Numbered from the stretch's first letter, positions 11,973 to 23,935 are shown. The stretch is DNA of 64,000 nt from Cranoglanis bouderius (GCA_023630585.1 CM042540.1:22144074-22208073), one strand, 5' to 3'. Translations and numbers: made by a program. Notes: generated from the letters alone by a model not told the origin.

Positions 11973-12761
11973 GCGAGACAGAGGGGAAAAACCACAAATC
12001 CTGGTTTTCAGTTTGAGACCACACGCATAGAAACAGGAAAAGGCACGTGGCACACATAAACCCCCTTCACACACACACTTCTTTGAAGATGCAAAGCACA
12101 TGTGTGTCTGATAACATACCACTTTAAAGACTGGCCTAGTTTCCCTTTTAAAGCCCAGACTGTGGCACAAAGCTGACAGAATGATGTTTGATATGTTTGG
12201 AACAGGAAGTGGGAGAGACTTTAAGCTTTTACTTCCTACAGAGGAAATGACATCACAAAATACTACTGTATCTACTACTCTAATGTGTAAGATTATTAGT
12301 AGAGAGAATGTTGATAAGGCGGAATTTACCATACTAGAAGCAGAGGCCTTTCAGAGGGTTCAATCATAGGGATTTCTGGGAACTTCTGGCGGATCAAATT
12401 TTATAAAATATTATTTTAGGATTTTCTCTCCTGTGATGTGTAGATAGATGCAACCAATCAAGCTCACTCATTGGTTAGTAATTCAGGCATTTAATATGTT
12501 ATGGGTTAATACCTCTGATTAACCATCAGCATAAGTAGGCAGTGAAAAGACAGCCAGTTATGTTTTGATTTCCAATAATTGGGACCATTTTGTGGGGGAA
12601 ACATAATTCAAGACCTTGTGACTGACAGTGAGTGTAGCCTGTGATCATGCATTTAATGTACAGTAAAATATCCACTGTAATATCACAGAGAATCCATACA
12701 GGTTTGGACAATGGTTTCCTGACAATAGAGAGAAAACAGATGCAACAATTTACAGTATATT
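11973..12761. other. No gene recognised
   Basis: No supported gene. The frame at 12181-12369 has no recognisable motif. Confidence 0.4.
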
Positions 12762-13048
12762 CATCCATCCATTTTTCATACCGCTTATCCTACACAGGGG
12801 AGCCTGGAGCCTATCCCAGGGAACTTGGGGCGCAAGGCGGGGACACCCTGGACCGGGTGCCAACCCATCACTGGGCACAATCCCATTCTCACACTACGGA
12901 TAATTTGGAAATGCCAATCAGCGTACAATACATATAGTCAGTATATACAATACAATAGTCTTTGGACTGCTGGAGGAAACTGGAGTAACCAGAGGAAACC
13001 CCTGAAGTATGGAGAGAACATGCAAGCTCCCCATGAACCCCCAACCCA
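12762..13048 (-). mobile_element. SINE copy, minus strand
   Basis: On the minus strand the blocks run in the usual order: a degraded promoter head, GGTTTCCTCTGGTTACTCCA, a TGCCCAGTGATGGGTTGGCA segment, and GGGATAGGCTCCAGGCTCCC near 12800-12820, ending in (ATGG)n at about 12765. A short unrelated stretch near 12930-12955 interrupts it. Confidence 0.75.
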
Positions 13049-13191
13049 ATAAAACAAGACAATTCAAAGCTTGACATGGGTAAAAACTATAGAAATGGGA
13101 TTAATATAAAATTATAATATATATTCATTTTATTTTAGTTTAATAATAATTGCATAATAAAAAATAATGGATAAACTTGCTTATATTTGCG

Positions 13192-13196
<5 letters not shown>

Positions 13197-13252
<56 letters not shown>
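13197..13252. repeat. (CT)n microsatellite
   Basis: About 55 bp of CT dinucleotides. Confidence 0.95.
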
Positions 13253-13254
<2 letters not shown>

Positions 13255-13515
13255 TTTTACTGTTTGAGTTTCTTGAGACTTTTGCGATGTGTTATAGAAG
13301 AGGTCTATGAAACCTGCCTTTCTGCTGAGCTCAGTGCACTTGTGGTAAAATTATATCCCACAGTTGTGAAAGACCAAGATGAAAGTTGAAAGTTTTTTTT
13401 TAAGTAGGCAATCTGTATAACTCTGAACTCTGACCAGTCAGTAGGAAGAAGAACTAAATTTGACTCCTATCTGGTTGTTTGTGAGTCTGAAACTTATTTT
13501 GAAGGTCACTCGAAG

Positions 13516-13532
13516 ACAACAACAACAACAAC

Positions 13533-13591
<59 letters not shown>
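13516..13591. repeat. (ACA)n(ATA)n trinucleotide repeat
   Basis: ACA units followed by about 20 ATA units. Confidence 0.95.
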
Positions 13592-13593
<2 letters not shown>

Positions 13594-14289
13594 CAGAGTC
13601 TACATAATTTACAACTATGTTCTCAGTTTCTTTTGTTTTCTCCCTAATACATACTGTATAATAACTTCAAAAAGTTACATTTTGTTGTGTTTGCAAAGTG
13701 AAGTAAAAATAGCTGTCGTTACTGTTGTTCATGATACAACAAATGCTTGGCAATACTGAAAGAGATATTAAATGGCTTTTTCATCTTCTTGAAAAGAATT
13801 AATCAAGCATGAAGGAGGGAGACAGACAGAGGTAGATTGTGATTCTTTCTGAATAGAGCCAATTAAACCCGTTTCCTCTTTGAATCAGTGTAATCACCGC
13901 TTGTGGCTTGGGCCTGAGAGGAGTTTTTGTCTTTGGCCACAACACAAATGCATCCTCTCTTTGTCTCTGTTCACATCAAACCCATATAATTTTGCCACAT
14001 TAATAAATCTAAGATAATTAACTGCTAAATACACTTAGTACAATGCTATTATAAGAATTGATTTCTAGTGTGTTTCTCAGTTAATCAATTAAATGTTCAT
14101 TTGCATATGTGGATAAGCAAGACACTTGTCAAATCTAAATGCCTCTCCAAAATCACTCCTACTCTATATTTAGACTAAGTATGCAATTACCACAGATACT
14201 GTATCAAGCACATCTGGCAAGTCCTAGAGAAGCTCATTAACTGAGCAAATAATAAGCCTCAAACCAACAAAGTCAAGGTCAGTGAGATA

Positions 14290-14725
14290 AAATTATGGAG
14301 AGATTTGACTTCAACATCATAGGAAAATCGATCCCAACCATCTACAATTTTTTTTTTTTTTAAAGCCAGTATAAAACCTTGGTAAGATGTTCAACAGCAG
14401 GATGAAAGATGGAACATCAAGTTTAGAAAGCAAAGCTTGACAGTTGGCTGAGCGCACTCAACCGTTCACACCTGCCTAACAAGTCCAAATAATGGATTTA
14501 CCAGCATAGCATTCAACCAAGGATCCTGTGGCCATTGCTGATGTATGACATTCTCATTTCCACCATTTTGAACTTAGAAATGAATATCAGCAACTTTCTC
14601 TGGAGGTGGCTGGAGTTGCCAAGGAGTCTCTGTAGCATTTCCCTCTATGGGAACCGCACAAAGCTGTGGTTGCCTTTGAGGTCCATGAACAAGGAGACCA
14701 CCCTGAATGGCATGCAGACATATAG
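14290..14725 (+). pseudogene. LINE pol C-terminal relic
   Basis: Conceptual translation gives KPVKSLGKMFNSRMKDG near 14360-14410, then WPLLMYDILIST, NISNFLWRWLELPRSLCSIS and LYGNRTKLWLPLRSMNKE at 14530-14700. I recognise this WPLL..YD.PI...ER....RRWLGLPRSL..I.LYG pattern from the region just after reverse transcriptase in fish LINE polyproteins annotated as reverse-transcriptase-like. The first half has stops in frame. Nothing of the reverse transcriptase itself remains, so it is a truncated relic. The clade is not determined. Confidence 0.65.
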
Positions 14726-15969
14726 TAACAAGATTTTTTACTGAGGTGTGGATTTTTTTTAAACATGAAAACAATTTATAACAAATTAGATAACAAATAT
14801 CCATAGGTTTTTAGTTCTTTTAGTTCTTTTGTTCATTCCACCCTGATATTCTAAGACTCCTTAATATAGAGCTTTCCATGATTCATCTCTTGTTGACACA
14901 GTGTTTGCAACCAGCCTTTGGCCTTTAGACGCACACAAACACAAACACACACAAATTCATTATCAGGGCAAATGCATTAACAGGCATGTGGTTCATTCCA
15001 GTAAGATAAGGCTCTTCCTATAAGAAATTCCAACAATTAGAGTGAAGCAGGTCCTTGTCTTATTTGTCATATTTTCTGTGCCCCCAAATTCACACCATAT
15101 GCATCCAAATTCACAACCATGTCAATAAAACATGGTACATGACATCTTTGTAGATTATGATGTTAAGTAACGCTCATGGGATATAAAAAAAAAAAGTGTA
15201 ATCCAGTGACCAGTAGATTTCTGTGGAGATTAACTTTCACTCACATGCGAATAAAAAAAATAGTGCAGCTTGACTGGTGTCGATTTAAATTATTGGTTAA
15301 ATGGAAGGTTGGAGGGGATGCTTCAGAAACACATTTGGTGTGAATTGGCCTTTATTTTAAGTCTGCTTTTAGTTTTATCTGCTCTGGCTTTTATTTGTGT
15401 AGATTCCACTGCCACACTCTATCATCTTCCAGCTGTACACATGCACAGGACACACACTTGGCACACACACACACTTCTCTTCTGCTGCATGAGTTTTTCT
15501 CTATCTGCCCTTAACCTCAGAGTTTCAGGGTTGACCTTCACTGACTGGTCCATCTCCTGTGAATATTTATGTATATGTGTTCAATTGTTTTACTTAACGG
15601 TCAGGACACATGGTTCACATATCCTGTTAACAGGTGCTAGAATTTTGTTACAGAGTGTGTTGCATGTGTCTGTATTCTCTGACCTTCTGTTGTTTGGTTA
15701 GTATCTTAGTTGTACACTGTAACTCATGCATTTAAATCGAAGTCATGGGTAAAGTGTTACAAAACAGTATGATCCATTTTAGTGTTCACGGGCTGTATCT
15801 CTGCTTCCTGTAAAGGCTACGGTCAGTTTGCAATGGCTAATGTAGCATTCTCCTGTTGAAATCCCCCCGTGTAAGCTTGAATTTTTCAGTTTGGACCACA
15901 CTGAATCTTTTTCCCCTTTTGTACATCTCATAGTGCGACAGTATGCTGTGGAATGCTAGCTGGTCTGAG

Positions 15970-15972
<3 letters not shown>
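14726..15972. other. No gene recognised
   Basis: The 143-codon frame at 15270-15701 is the longest here. It has hydrophobic stretches but no recognisable family, and it is crossed by a CA-rich tract, so I do not call it a gene. Confidence 0.4.

Positions 15973-16010
<38 letters not shown>
15973..16010. repeat. (CT)n microsatellite
   Basis: About 38 bp of CT dinucleotides. Confidence 0.95.
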
Positions 16011-16016
<6 letters not shown>

Positions 16017-16424
16017 TGTACACACGCACATCCAAAAGATCTGTTGTAAGAAAGTCAAATGTCTAGAGAGAGCCACGGCTCTTTCAATTAATTTTAGTGC
16101 CAGATTTTTTTTTCTTATTAAGGTCTCAGAGTGTAACCACTAAAAGCCACCAATAGTAGGATGACAAATACAGTCGTGGCAATGGCGTAACATAAACAGA
16201 AACGCTTAGTGACAGAAAAAAAAATCCTTATTACTGTACCTCAAGGTCACATTGAATAATGTTCCTGTTGATGTGACCCCATTTTCTACATGACCGTGGA
16301 TTACAGAATTCTATAACAGACTGTATAGGAATACTCATCGTCATAAAAACAATGAAGATCTTGTAACATTAGACATAAAAATTAGCTACAAGTAGAAGTA
16401 TTCTATTTCAATAACACTCAATAG

Positions 16425-16497
16425 AAATCTAAACACCCTAAAATAATACTTAAGTATTGTAATGGAATACAATTACTCAAGTATTTTCCACCACTGG
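16425..16497. mobile_element. Possible hAT-type terminus
   Basis: The segment ends ACTCAAGTATTTTCCACCAC followed by TG. On the other strand that reads CAGTGGTGGAAAATACTTGA, which resembles the ends of fish hAT elements that begin CAGTGGTGGA. No partner end or 8-bp duplication was found nearby, so it is at best a fragment. Confidence 0.35.
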
Positions 16498-17412
16498 GTG
16501 GGAACATAAACTATCCTTGACATCATCATTAATTAACCTGCACACTGGTGGGAACATTTCCTGTTCTTCTAAATGTTAAACATTAACCTGTTCAAAATGC
16601 CATCGTTCAAATAAATGGCAATGAAATGTCAAAAGCAGCTGAAAAACATCAGTATACGCCCATCCATGTTGTTTTTCTATGAAAGGACTGTACGCAAAAA
16701 GGGACTGCATGTCACTTCCACATGGCCATATCTCAAGAGGGAAAGAGGCTCTCACATTGTCTCACTTCCTCCAACCTGAGAGTTGCCAGCCACAGATGTC
16801 TCAACATGATTAATGGGTGACTACAGATGGACATTCTCAGTAAGTGGGATATAATCCAAAATTACTATTAAATTAGTAGGTTTTTTTTTACTTTCTCAAT
16901 CAGGCTTCCAGTGTTCAGGGAACAAAGAGCACACACAGACACTCCCACAGAGACCCCTGCCTCCCTTTTCTTCTGTAGTAAATTACTTACTTACTTATGT
17001 GTTTTGGAAAAAGGCTGCAAGATGAACATTTTGAAGGCACCCAAACAAACCAGCGCTCAGATAGCAATCGTCTGTAGACTGGAAACTTTCAGCTGTCTGA
17101 TCAGAGGACATTTAATCAACTGCTGTCTCCCAAAGCCATATGATCTGGTGCGCAAACACAATCTCTGTTCATTTTACTCACAAAAATGCCACTAATATGC
17201 CCATACAATACATACTGTATCTTTTTAGTGTTCTAAATATCCGTATCTGTATTTGGATTTACCCTAAACAGAAAGCGGGGTTTTGTTGTTAAATATGAAC
17301 CCTACCACTATGCCCCCGGAAACACTGGAATGCACTGAACAAAACAGATGGAGAAATTCTGACTGTGACAGTTCCTCAACCTGTTACATCAGTCAAGATC
17401 ACTGTTTCTTTA
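16498..17412. other. No gene recognised
   Basis: No recognisable gene or repeat. Confidence 0.4.
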
Positions 17413-17414
17413 TA

Positions 17415-18323
17415 CAGTCATGTGAAAAAATAAGTACACCCCATGGAAATGGTTGGCGTTTTGACATATTTGGTCAAGCAAACATTTGTTCCACTTTGAA
17501 AGTGCCTTAATAAAGTTGATACACTCTATCAAATGACACATAAAACTGACATTTTGGTAGTAATTTTCACAATTTAAATAAACAAAAAAAACAGATAAAA
17601 TATCATTTTTCACACCTTCAAATCCATAAAATTAGAATCAGGTGTTCAAGATTGAGTGCCAATGATTAGAACCTGTTTAGGGAGTGCAGGTGGAACGTGT
17701 CTTATTTATACCCCTCTCATATCTAGTGTATGGTGTTCCCTTTGCTATTGAGGTGTGTGGTGTCATCATGCCAAGATCTAAAGAGTTCTGTAAGGCTTTC
17801 AGGAAAAAAAAATTGTGGATGCCTATGAGTCTAGCAAGGGATTTAAAAAGTTCTCCAAATTATTTGAAATACATCATTCCACTGTAAGGAAAATCACGTA
17901 CAAGTGGCACAGTTTTCAAACGACTGCCAATTTGTCCCAGCAAATTCAGCCCAAGAGCAGACCGTCTGATGCAAGAAAACCCTCAAACATCTTGCAACTG
18001 AAAGAATATTGCATGGAAGAGTGGTCAAAAATTCCGGGTGGACAGTTATGCAAAATGCCTAAAAGAAGTTACTTCTGCTAAAGGGGGCAATACTAGCTTT
18101 TGAGGCCAAGGGTGTACTTACTTTTTCCACAGAAGAATATCACATCTATTTATATTTCTATTGAATAAATGATTGAAAAAGCTCATTTTCTTTGTGGTTT
18201 TGTTCAAGTATATCAACTTTATTAATAGGCACTGTTTCAAAGATGATCAAATGTTTGCTTGTCCAAATATGTCAAAAAAACCAACAATTTCCATGGTGTG
18301 TACTTATTTTTTTCACATGACCG
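17415..18323 (+). mobile_element. Deleted Tc1-like transposon, 909 bp, TA-flanked
   Basis: Both ends are present: CAGTCATGTGAAAAAATAAG on the left and its near-perfect reverse complement ending at 18323 (TTATTTTTTTCACATGACCG). They are flanked by TA at 17413-17414 and 18324-18325. A second inner copy of the end motif (GTGTACTTACTTTTTCCAC, 18109-18127) gives the right arm an IR/DR layout. Between the arms only the first and last pieces of a transposase remain, so this is an internally deleted, non-autonomous copy. Confidence 0.9.
17769..18081 (+). pseudogene. Tc1-like transposase, central part deleted
   Basis: The N-terminal piece starts at the ATG at 17769 (MPRSKEFCKAFRKK) and, after a frame change at a poly(A) run near 17810, continues as DAYESSKGFKKFSKLFEIHH and STVRKITYKWHSFQTTANLS in the paired-like DNA-binding domain. 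It then jumps to the extreme C-terminus (CMEEWSKIPGGQLCKM, about 18012-18060). The DDE core is absent. It can no longer encode a transposase but could in principle be mobilised in trans through its intact ends. Confidence 0.8.
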
Positions 18324-18325
18324 TA

Positions 18326-19267
18326 TGTATTATTTTTTATACCTGTTTATACCTCATGCAATATTTCCTAACTACTTTAGTTGGTTCTACTTCCAAAAAT
18401 GTAAACAAATTAGAGGCTAAATTTAAATCAACACAACCCTGACCAGGCACTTACTAAGGATCAAATGAACGCTGGGAATACATGTTAATGAATATGGATT
18501 TTGTTTCCTGTCAACTTTATATCTGACCACTCACTCATGCAAAAATGAAAGTCAAAACTTCCTGCTTATACTACTTTTTAGTTGTATCGCACAGGATCCC
18601 AGTCACGCTGCACTTCTATAGTATTAACCAGATGCACTCTGAACCTTTCTGGCAAGCGTTTTTGGGAAAAAAAAACAAACAAACAAAAAAAACAAATAGT
18701 GGGCCTCCTATTTGTATTTTTATCTCTTCATACCAAATAAAGTATTCATATTTGGTTACATCTCTAGTATAGAGACTCTTAAATGTGACTAAAGACAATC
18801 ATTTTGCTAATAAATATAATTGGTCAGTGATCCAGCTCCTATAAGTACAGACTGCTCATCTGAACCCCTAAGCCTTTTTGATCTGCAAAATTGGGTGTCC
18901 TGCACTGTGCGGGAAAAATGCTTGATGAGGCTAGCATCTAGTAGGTTTTTGTACTGAAAGACTGTATGGAACTGTTCTTTGTGTCAGCTTGCTTTTTTTT
19001 TTAAAGGCATTTCATGAAGCCAGTTATTCAGGAATCATGTATTTGTAACAACCGTAACAAAAACATAGATGATCCTAGCATGCTCCCTGTATGCATAGAC
19101 CAAAACAATGCATTTTCGCAATAAACAGAGCTGCATTGTCTTGCCTATGATGTACATTCTAAAGTCTCTGAAGACCGAGTCACATGAAATTGCAGCAAAA
19201 GCTGTACAGCTTTCCATGGGCCCCTGAGCTATGTTGCTTGGTCAGGAGTTTAGACAATAGATGTGCC
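18326..19267. other. No gene recognised; upstream of the crystallin gene
   Basis: No protein or repeat recognised. The last few hundred bases are the presumed 5' regulatory region of the crystallin gene. Confidence 0.4.
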
Positions 19268-19296
19268 ATATTGTTTAGGTCTGAGCAGGTATAAAT
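19268..19296 (+). promoter_or_regulatory. Crystallin core promoter with TATA box
   Basis: TATAAAT lies at 19290-19296, 72 bp before the first ATG, so transcription should begin near 19320. An ATTGTTT element at 19270-19276 resembles a Sox binding site; Sox factors are known to act on lens gamma-crystallin promoters. The Sox reading is an inference from a 7-bp match. Confidence 0.6.
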
Positions 19297-19367
19297 GCAA
19301 GAGTTAAACCAGGCAGGACATCAGTTCAGCCAGTCAAGCACTGACAAGCAAAAACTGACAAGTCAAA

Positions 19368-20216
19368 ATGATGGGCAAGGTACACAGCAGCAAAAAAGGA
19401 AATTAATTTTATTTCATCAACTAAAACTTTAAAACCTGCTTTTTAAAATGTATTGTTTTTCTTCTCAAAACAGGTCATCTTCTACGAGGACAGGAACTTC
19501 GGGGGCCGCTCCTATGAGTGTAGCGGTGATTGTTTCGATATGTCCTATTACATGAGCCGCTGCAACTCCTGCAGGGTCGAGAGTGGGTGCTGGATGGTCT
19601 ACGATCGTCCCAATTACATGGGCAACCAGTATTTCATGAGAAAGGGCGAGTACGCTGACTACATGAACATGTGGGGCTGGGGCATGAACAACTGGATCAG
19701 GTCTTGCCGCATGATCCCTATGGTATGATCATTATGAACAACTGTGCAGTGTTTTGAATTTCAAGACCAGAAACCACAGCACTGCGCAGCTCCATGCTTT
19801 TCTTGCTTTTTGACTCGATAATTGGCTGACCAATTACATCTGTTTTGTTAGAGGAAGGACAACACAGTTCTATGTGCTCAGGTGTTGTAGTTTGCCTGAA
19901 AGTGACAGTATTGCTTTCTGCTCCCGAACAGTACAAGGGATCTTACAGAATGAGGGCTTACGAGAGGGAGAACTTCATGGGCCGGATGATGGAGATGACC
20001 GATGACTGTGACTCCTTCATGAACCGCTACCACTGGTCCAATGGCTGCATGTCTTGTCATGTGATGGACGGCCACTGGCTCATGTACGAGCACCCCCACT
20101 ACAGAGGCAAGATGTGGTACTTCAGGCCTGGAGAGTACAGGAGCTTCAGGGAAATGATGAGAATGGGCGGCATGAGGTTCATGAGCATGAGGCGCATCAT
20201 GGACTCATGGTATTAA
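19368..20216 (+). CDS. crygm: Gamma-M crystallin, methionine-rich, three exons
   Basis: This encodes a structural lens protein of the beta/gamma-crystallin superfamily. Gamma-M crystallins are the methionine-rich fish class packed at very high concentration in the fibre-cell cytoplasm. Exons: 19368-19379 (MMGK), 19474-19722 and 19932-20216, giving 181 residues. Both introns are GT-AG (94 and 209 bp). The layout, with a tiny first exon and one exon per domain, is the classic gamma-crystallin structure. Four Greek-key motifs show as YEDRNFGG (8-15), YDRPNYMG (47-54), YERENFMG (97-104) and YEHPHYRG (139-146). About 29 of 181 residues are Met, 9 Cys and 8 Trp; the tryptophan-rich WGWGMNNW (71-78) is unusual. 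Translation could start at either of the two tandem ATGs (19368 or 19371). I see no frameshift or stop, so the gene looks functional. The exact gamma-M paralogue cannot be named from here. Confidence 0.95.
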
Positions 20217-20252
20217 AAGCTATGACGCTGACAAAGAAACAAGGCCATTTTA

Positions 20253-20276
20253 AATAAACTGTTTTTAAAAAATAAA
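20253..20276 (+). terminator. Crystallin poly(A) signals
   Basis: Two AATAAA hexamers (20253-20258 and 20271-20276) lie 37 and 55 bp after the stop codon. The 3' untranslated region would be short. Confidence 0.8.
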
Positions 20277-20399
20277 TCATCTGCAACTTTTCTCTTCTTT
20301 TCTGGATGACATCCAACTAGTCAGCTAATAACATCTAATGTACAAGACACCAAACTGTAAAAGCTAGGTTGGGGTACAAATATATGACACCATAGGGCA

Positions 20400-20640
20400 C
20401 CATGCACACACACACCTCTTTACACACTCATTCACACCAAGGGCAATTTAACATAGGCAATACACCAGTAGGCATGTTTTTGGTAGGTGGGAGAAAACCA
20501 GAGAGCCCAGAGGAAACATAGACACAAGAACATGGGCAGACCATGCACAGAAACTCAGCACAGACAGTAACCAGAGCTCAGGACTGAACAGGAAAACCTG
20601 GACCTGTGAGATGGCAATGCTACAGATTGCACCACCATGC
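20400..20640 (-). mobile_element. Degenerate SINE copy, minus strand
   Basis: It retains the order CACTCATTCACACCAAGGGC, GGCATGTTTTTGGTAGGTGG, GAGAAAACCAGAGAGCCCAG and TGGGCAGACCATGCACAGAA, matching the reverse complement of the SINE body (tall-form GTTTCCTC.GG and TGCATGGTC blocks). The promoter head survives poorly near 20590-20640. It lies just 3' of the crystallin gene. Confidence 0.55.
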
Positions 20641-20759
20641 CACAAAGAATAATACTATGATGATCCTTAATTATAGTGGATAGATTTAGAATTTAGTTAT
20701 TACCCAGATAACAAAAAAATATTGATATATCTTTCGATTATTCTTATTCTTTATAATTA

Positions 20760-20840
20760 GGGGGCCAAGCACCAAAGGTGCATAGGCACCCTATTGTTAT
20801 TTTACTTTTTCTTATTATTATTGTTATTATTCTTCTAAGA
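20760..20840. repeat. Dispersed GGGGCCAAGCACC repeat
   Basis: Begins GGGGCCAAGCACCAAAGGTG and continues as GCATAGGCACCCTATTGTTA into an ATT-rich tail. I recall this as the edge of a dispersed fish repeat; its class is not known to me. Confidence 0.45.
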
Positions 20841-22124
20841 TATTCAGGTAGAAGATATATCATCTTATACTGAATTACTTTTTAACAAGTGATTATAAGA
20901 GTGAGGCGCATTTTTTTTAGTTCTGCTTATAAAAGTATATGCCTGACATATCAATGTGTATACAACTGGAATAACATCACTTACATGACTAACTGAGAAT
21001 TTACTCAGCTCGATTTAAAGTAGCACTGAGCGGAACCCAAAGTGCTCAGCTTGACTGAGTTGCAGCTTAATATGAAGTTTGATAACCCTTAAACACATAT
21101 AAGCGCAAATGGTCATTACTTTCACATTACATTCATGTAAACATAATCCTCTATGATCCTGTTCATTGATTTGTATTTATATCTCAGCCCTGTTGAATTC
21201 TCAAATCTGATTGGTCAGAAGGTGTTGACTAATTTTCTACAACAACATGCTCTTAAAGCAGTTTTGCATGAATGTACTCGTTCTAATACATTATTCAACT
21301 AATTCACTCATGGATTAAAAAAAAAAAAGTTAGGTTAATTAATAGAGAAAAAAGTCTTGCTGTTTTATTAACACGTATTGAAGGAGTCTCCAGTGTCAGT
21401 GCTTTGTAACAATCACTAATGTTTCTGCATTAAAATGTGCTGTTATGGGAAAATAATCTTCATCATTGATTATTTTCCTATAACAGTGCACACCTCATGT
21501 TTTATTCCTTACCTAATTTTAGTACGACATTTGCTATGTTTACATATAATTATAATGATCATTATTATTCGTATGTGTAAAATACTTACTGTAAAACTTT
21601 AATGTGTCTGAATATGAGGTGCCTAGTCACTAAACCGTTATTTTGATAATTTAGCATAACATTACAGTGCGCTACTCCAGCTGGACCCACACAAAACTTA
21701 GTTGGCATAAGAGAAAGATATTTTAGAGTAAGACCTAACCAATATCGATGTGATTAGAGACTGGGATTAGTGGTGGGACGTGTGCAATGGAGATTATTTA
21801 AAGCTGGATTGTGGGGGTTGCTGAGACTTCGGGGGTGATCTGGGATAAAGGGCGTTGACTTGAGATCCAATAGGGTGTGTGCCTCAGGGCCTCTGTGTTG
21901 GAAATCTCTTTTGAGGAGGATGTGCATGGCTTCCACCTTCTGCTATTGTGCTGTTAATAGGGCAGGTCAAAGGTCAGACTTAACCTCCTCTCTACTCTAC
22001 AGCCCACTGATCTGCCCCGTCATTTGTCTATTAAACCCCTGATGGGAGGCAAAAGCTCCATGCATTTGTGTGTTAGTGTGACTTATGTGTATGGAAATGC
22101 TGTCAACATGCTAGCTTTGATTCA
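20841..22124. other. No gene; includes a short repeat shared with 56.6 kb
   Basis: No gene recognised. The stretch 21182-21235 (CAGCCCTGTTGAATTCTCAA then TCTGATTGGTCAGAAGGTGT) resembles 56597-56640, so it is part of a dispersed repeat. Confidence 0.45.
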
Positions 22125-22125
22125 G

Positions 22126-22216
<91 letters not shown>
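22125..22216. repeat. (CA)n microsatellite
   Basis: About 90 bp of CA dinucleotides with one GCAC interruption. Confidence 0.96.
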
Positions 22217-22220
<4 letters not shown>

Positions 22221-23005
22221 AACCCCCAACTTGCATCCTCTGCCACTCACCACTGCCCTCCAATAGTTCTTAACATAATGAGGGGCAAATTTGCTTCTTC
22301 TTTTACAACTGTAAGCATTATTACTGAACATTCATGAATGCATGAAATAAAGGGAATGACATGAAAATGAAGAGAGATGTGTTAAGAAAACACCTATTGA
22401 GAGAGTTGAGTGGCATTTTGATCAAGTAACCAAAGCAGAATTGAATAAAATTGAATTAGCAAATGGTGAATGCAGAAAGTGACCCGATTAGTGATCCTAC
22501 CTCATATACGCTAAAATAAGCTACAAAAGCCTGATTTATCTACATTGAATGAATCAGTCTAACTCCCTCTTTATGACAAATTAAAGGAAAAAACTGAATA
22601 AATTAGCGCAAAGTGACATCTACATTTGGATCTAAGTGAAAGACCTCAGTAAATAGGGTTTGAAATGGTGTTCAGGAGCATATATTCAATGAATAATGCT
22701 AGTCAATTAGTGCAAAATGTAAAAATCCACAAATCAGCTGTTCTTCAGGTGAAGTAGGATGTGATCAAACTGTTAGCAGGAATATTCCATCAATAACTTC
22801 ACAATCTAGTAGGGCTGTACTGCATAAACCCCTCATTACGAAGACAAATGCATCTTTTAAGAGTTCAGTGCTGCAAAATATCAAAGGCACTGTTCTACAG
22901 AGATGTGAAAAAGGGCAACTGGTCAAGTGAGTTATCCTTCACTATATTCTCTGCAAGTGGGTGAGTGCATGTGTGGCATTCACGAAGCGAACAGTACAGG
23001 GCTGA
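22217..23005. other. No gene recognised
   Basis: AT-rich sequence without a recognisable gene or repeat. Confidence 0.4.
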
Positions 23006-23412
23006 ATTGGCGCCCTACAGCGAGGGGGCCCAGTAGCTCTGTTATGCTGTGAGGGCATTTTGCTGCCATACTTTGGCCTCACTTTTCCACTTAAAGAGAA
23101 GAGTCACTGCAAATCAGTACAATCATTCTGACTGAGCACCTTTATTCAATGAGGAAACACTTCTATCCTGATGGGAGTGGTCTCTTCCAGGTTGACTCCG
23201 CCCCCATCCAAAGAGCACAAGGGCTCACTGAACAGTTTCATGAGTATTAAAAAAAGATATAAATCATATGCTATATATTTCACAGTCACAGCTGACAGAA
23301 TAGCTTTTGGAAAAATTGTGTACGGTACACACTAAAGGGAAACTTGTATAATCTAAGGTGCTCTGAAGCTATTCTGGTGGCTTGTAGCATTGTGACCCAA
23401 CACCTAAGTCAC
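23006..23412 (+). pseudogene. Degraded Tc1-like transposase relic (C-terminal half)
   Basis: The frame is interrupted, but FYPDGSGLFQVDSAPIQRAQ GLTEQFHEY can be read at about 23161-23250 (written in two blocks). It matches the Tc1 catalytic segment around the second aspartate. A GAAGCTATTCTGGTGGCTTG block near 23365 corresponds to the conserved C-terminus. The SPDLNPIE segment between them has been deleted. It is an old, inactive fragment. Confidence 0.6.
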
Positions 23413-23899
23413 AATGTATATGTACACAGGAGACAAATACAGACAGCCATATACACATCATCGACACAACCCCAATATCCCACAACTGTGCAAGAGATTT
23501 TTTTTTTATTTAGACAAGAAGGGAGTAGTACTGTCTGTAAAGGAATGACCTCCCCTGTCACCTGACCTTAAATGCAATCATGCTGGTCTGGAACTGCGCT
23601 TTTACTGAAGTGTTTGATAGAGGTGTCCAACCAAGTTGCCTGCAAATCCCTGCAGGAAGCATGGATCATCTGTGGGTATTTCTGGGGAAACCTGATTGTA
23701 TGTATGAAGAAAGTGCATGCAGCAGTGCAGTTATAGCTGTTACAGGAGGTTTTCTTCTAACTTACTGTATATCATTTGGTTTTTAAAATTGGGTATTTAG
23801 TTGTTATCACAAATACTTATGTGTGATATTGTTTCCCTCAAACTAAATTTAATATGTTAAGTTATTGCAAACCCAATTAAATATTGTGAAAAGCTACAT

Positions 23900-23935
23900 T
23901 TCCACAAACTTTTGACAGATGGTGTATACACACAC
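23900..23935. mobile_element. Possible mariner-like terminus
   Basis: CACAAACTTTTGACAGATGG followed by TGTATA resembles the terminal repeat of fish elements that end in CTTTTGACTGGTAGTGTA. No matching left end was identified. Confidence 0.35.

Noticed and set aside
11727..12332. 201-codon minus-strand frame
   Set aside because: About half of it is CT, CA and GA microsatellite, and the remainder has no recognisable motif, signal or codon pattern.
15270..15701. 143-codon frame as a membrane protein gene
   Set aside because: It has hydrophobic runs but no family match that I know, no splice or promoter context, and a CA-rich insert.
19453..19473. Reading crystallin exon 2 from the ATG at 19453 (MFFFSKQ) and exon 3 from 19845 as separate intronless genes
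   Set aside because: Those starts lie in introns. AG/GT signals at 19473, 19722 and 19931 and the MMGK first exon give the normal gamma-crystallin structure.
19718..20257. Other frames over the crystallin gene (minus 19718-19936 and 19878-20099; plus 20054-20257)
   Set aside because: They are shadows of crystallin exon 3; only the spliced three-exon frame gives the four Greek-key motifs.
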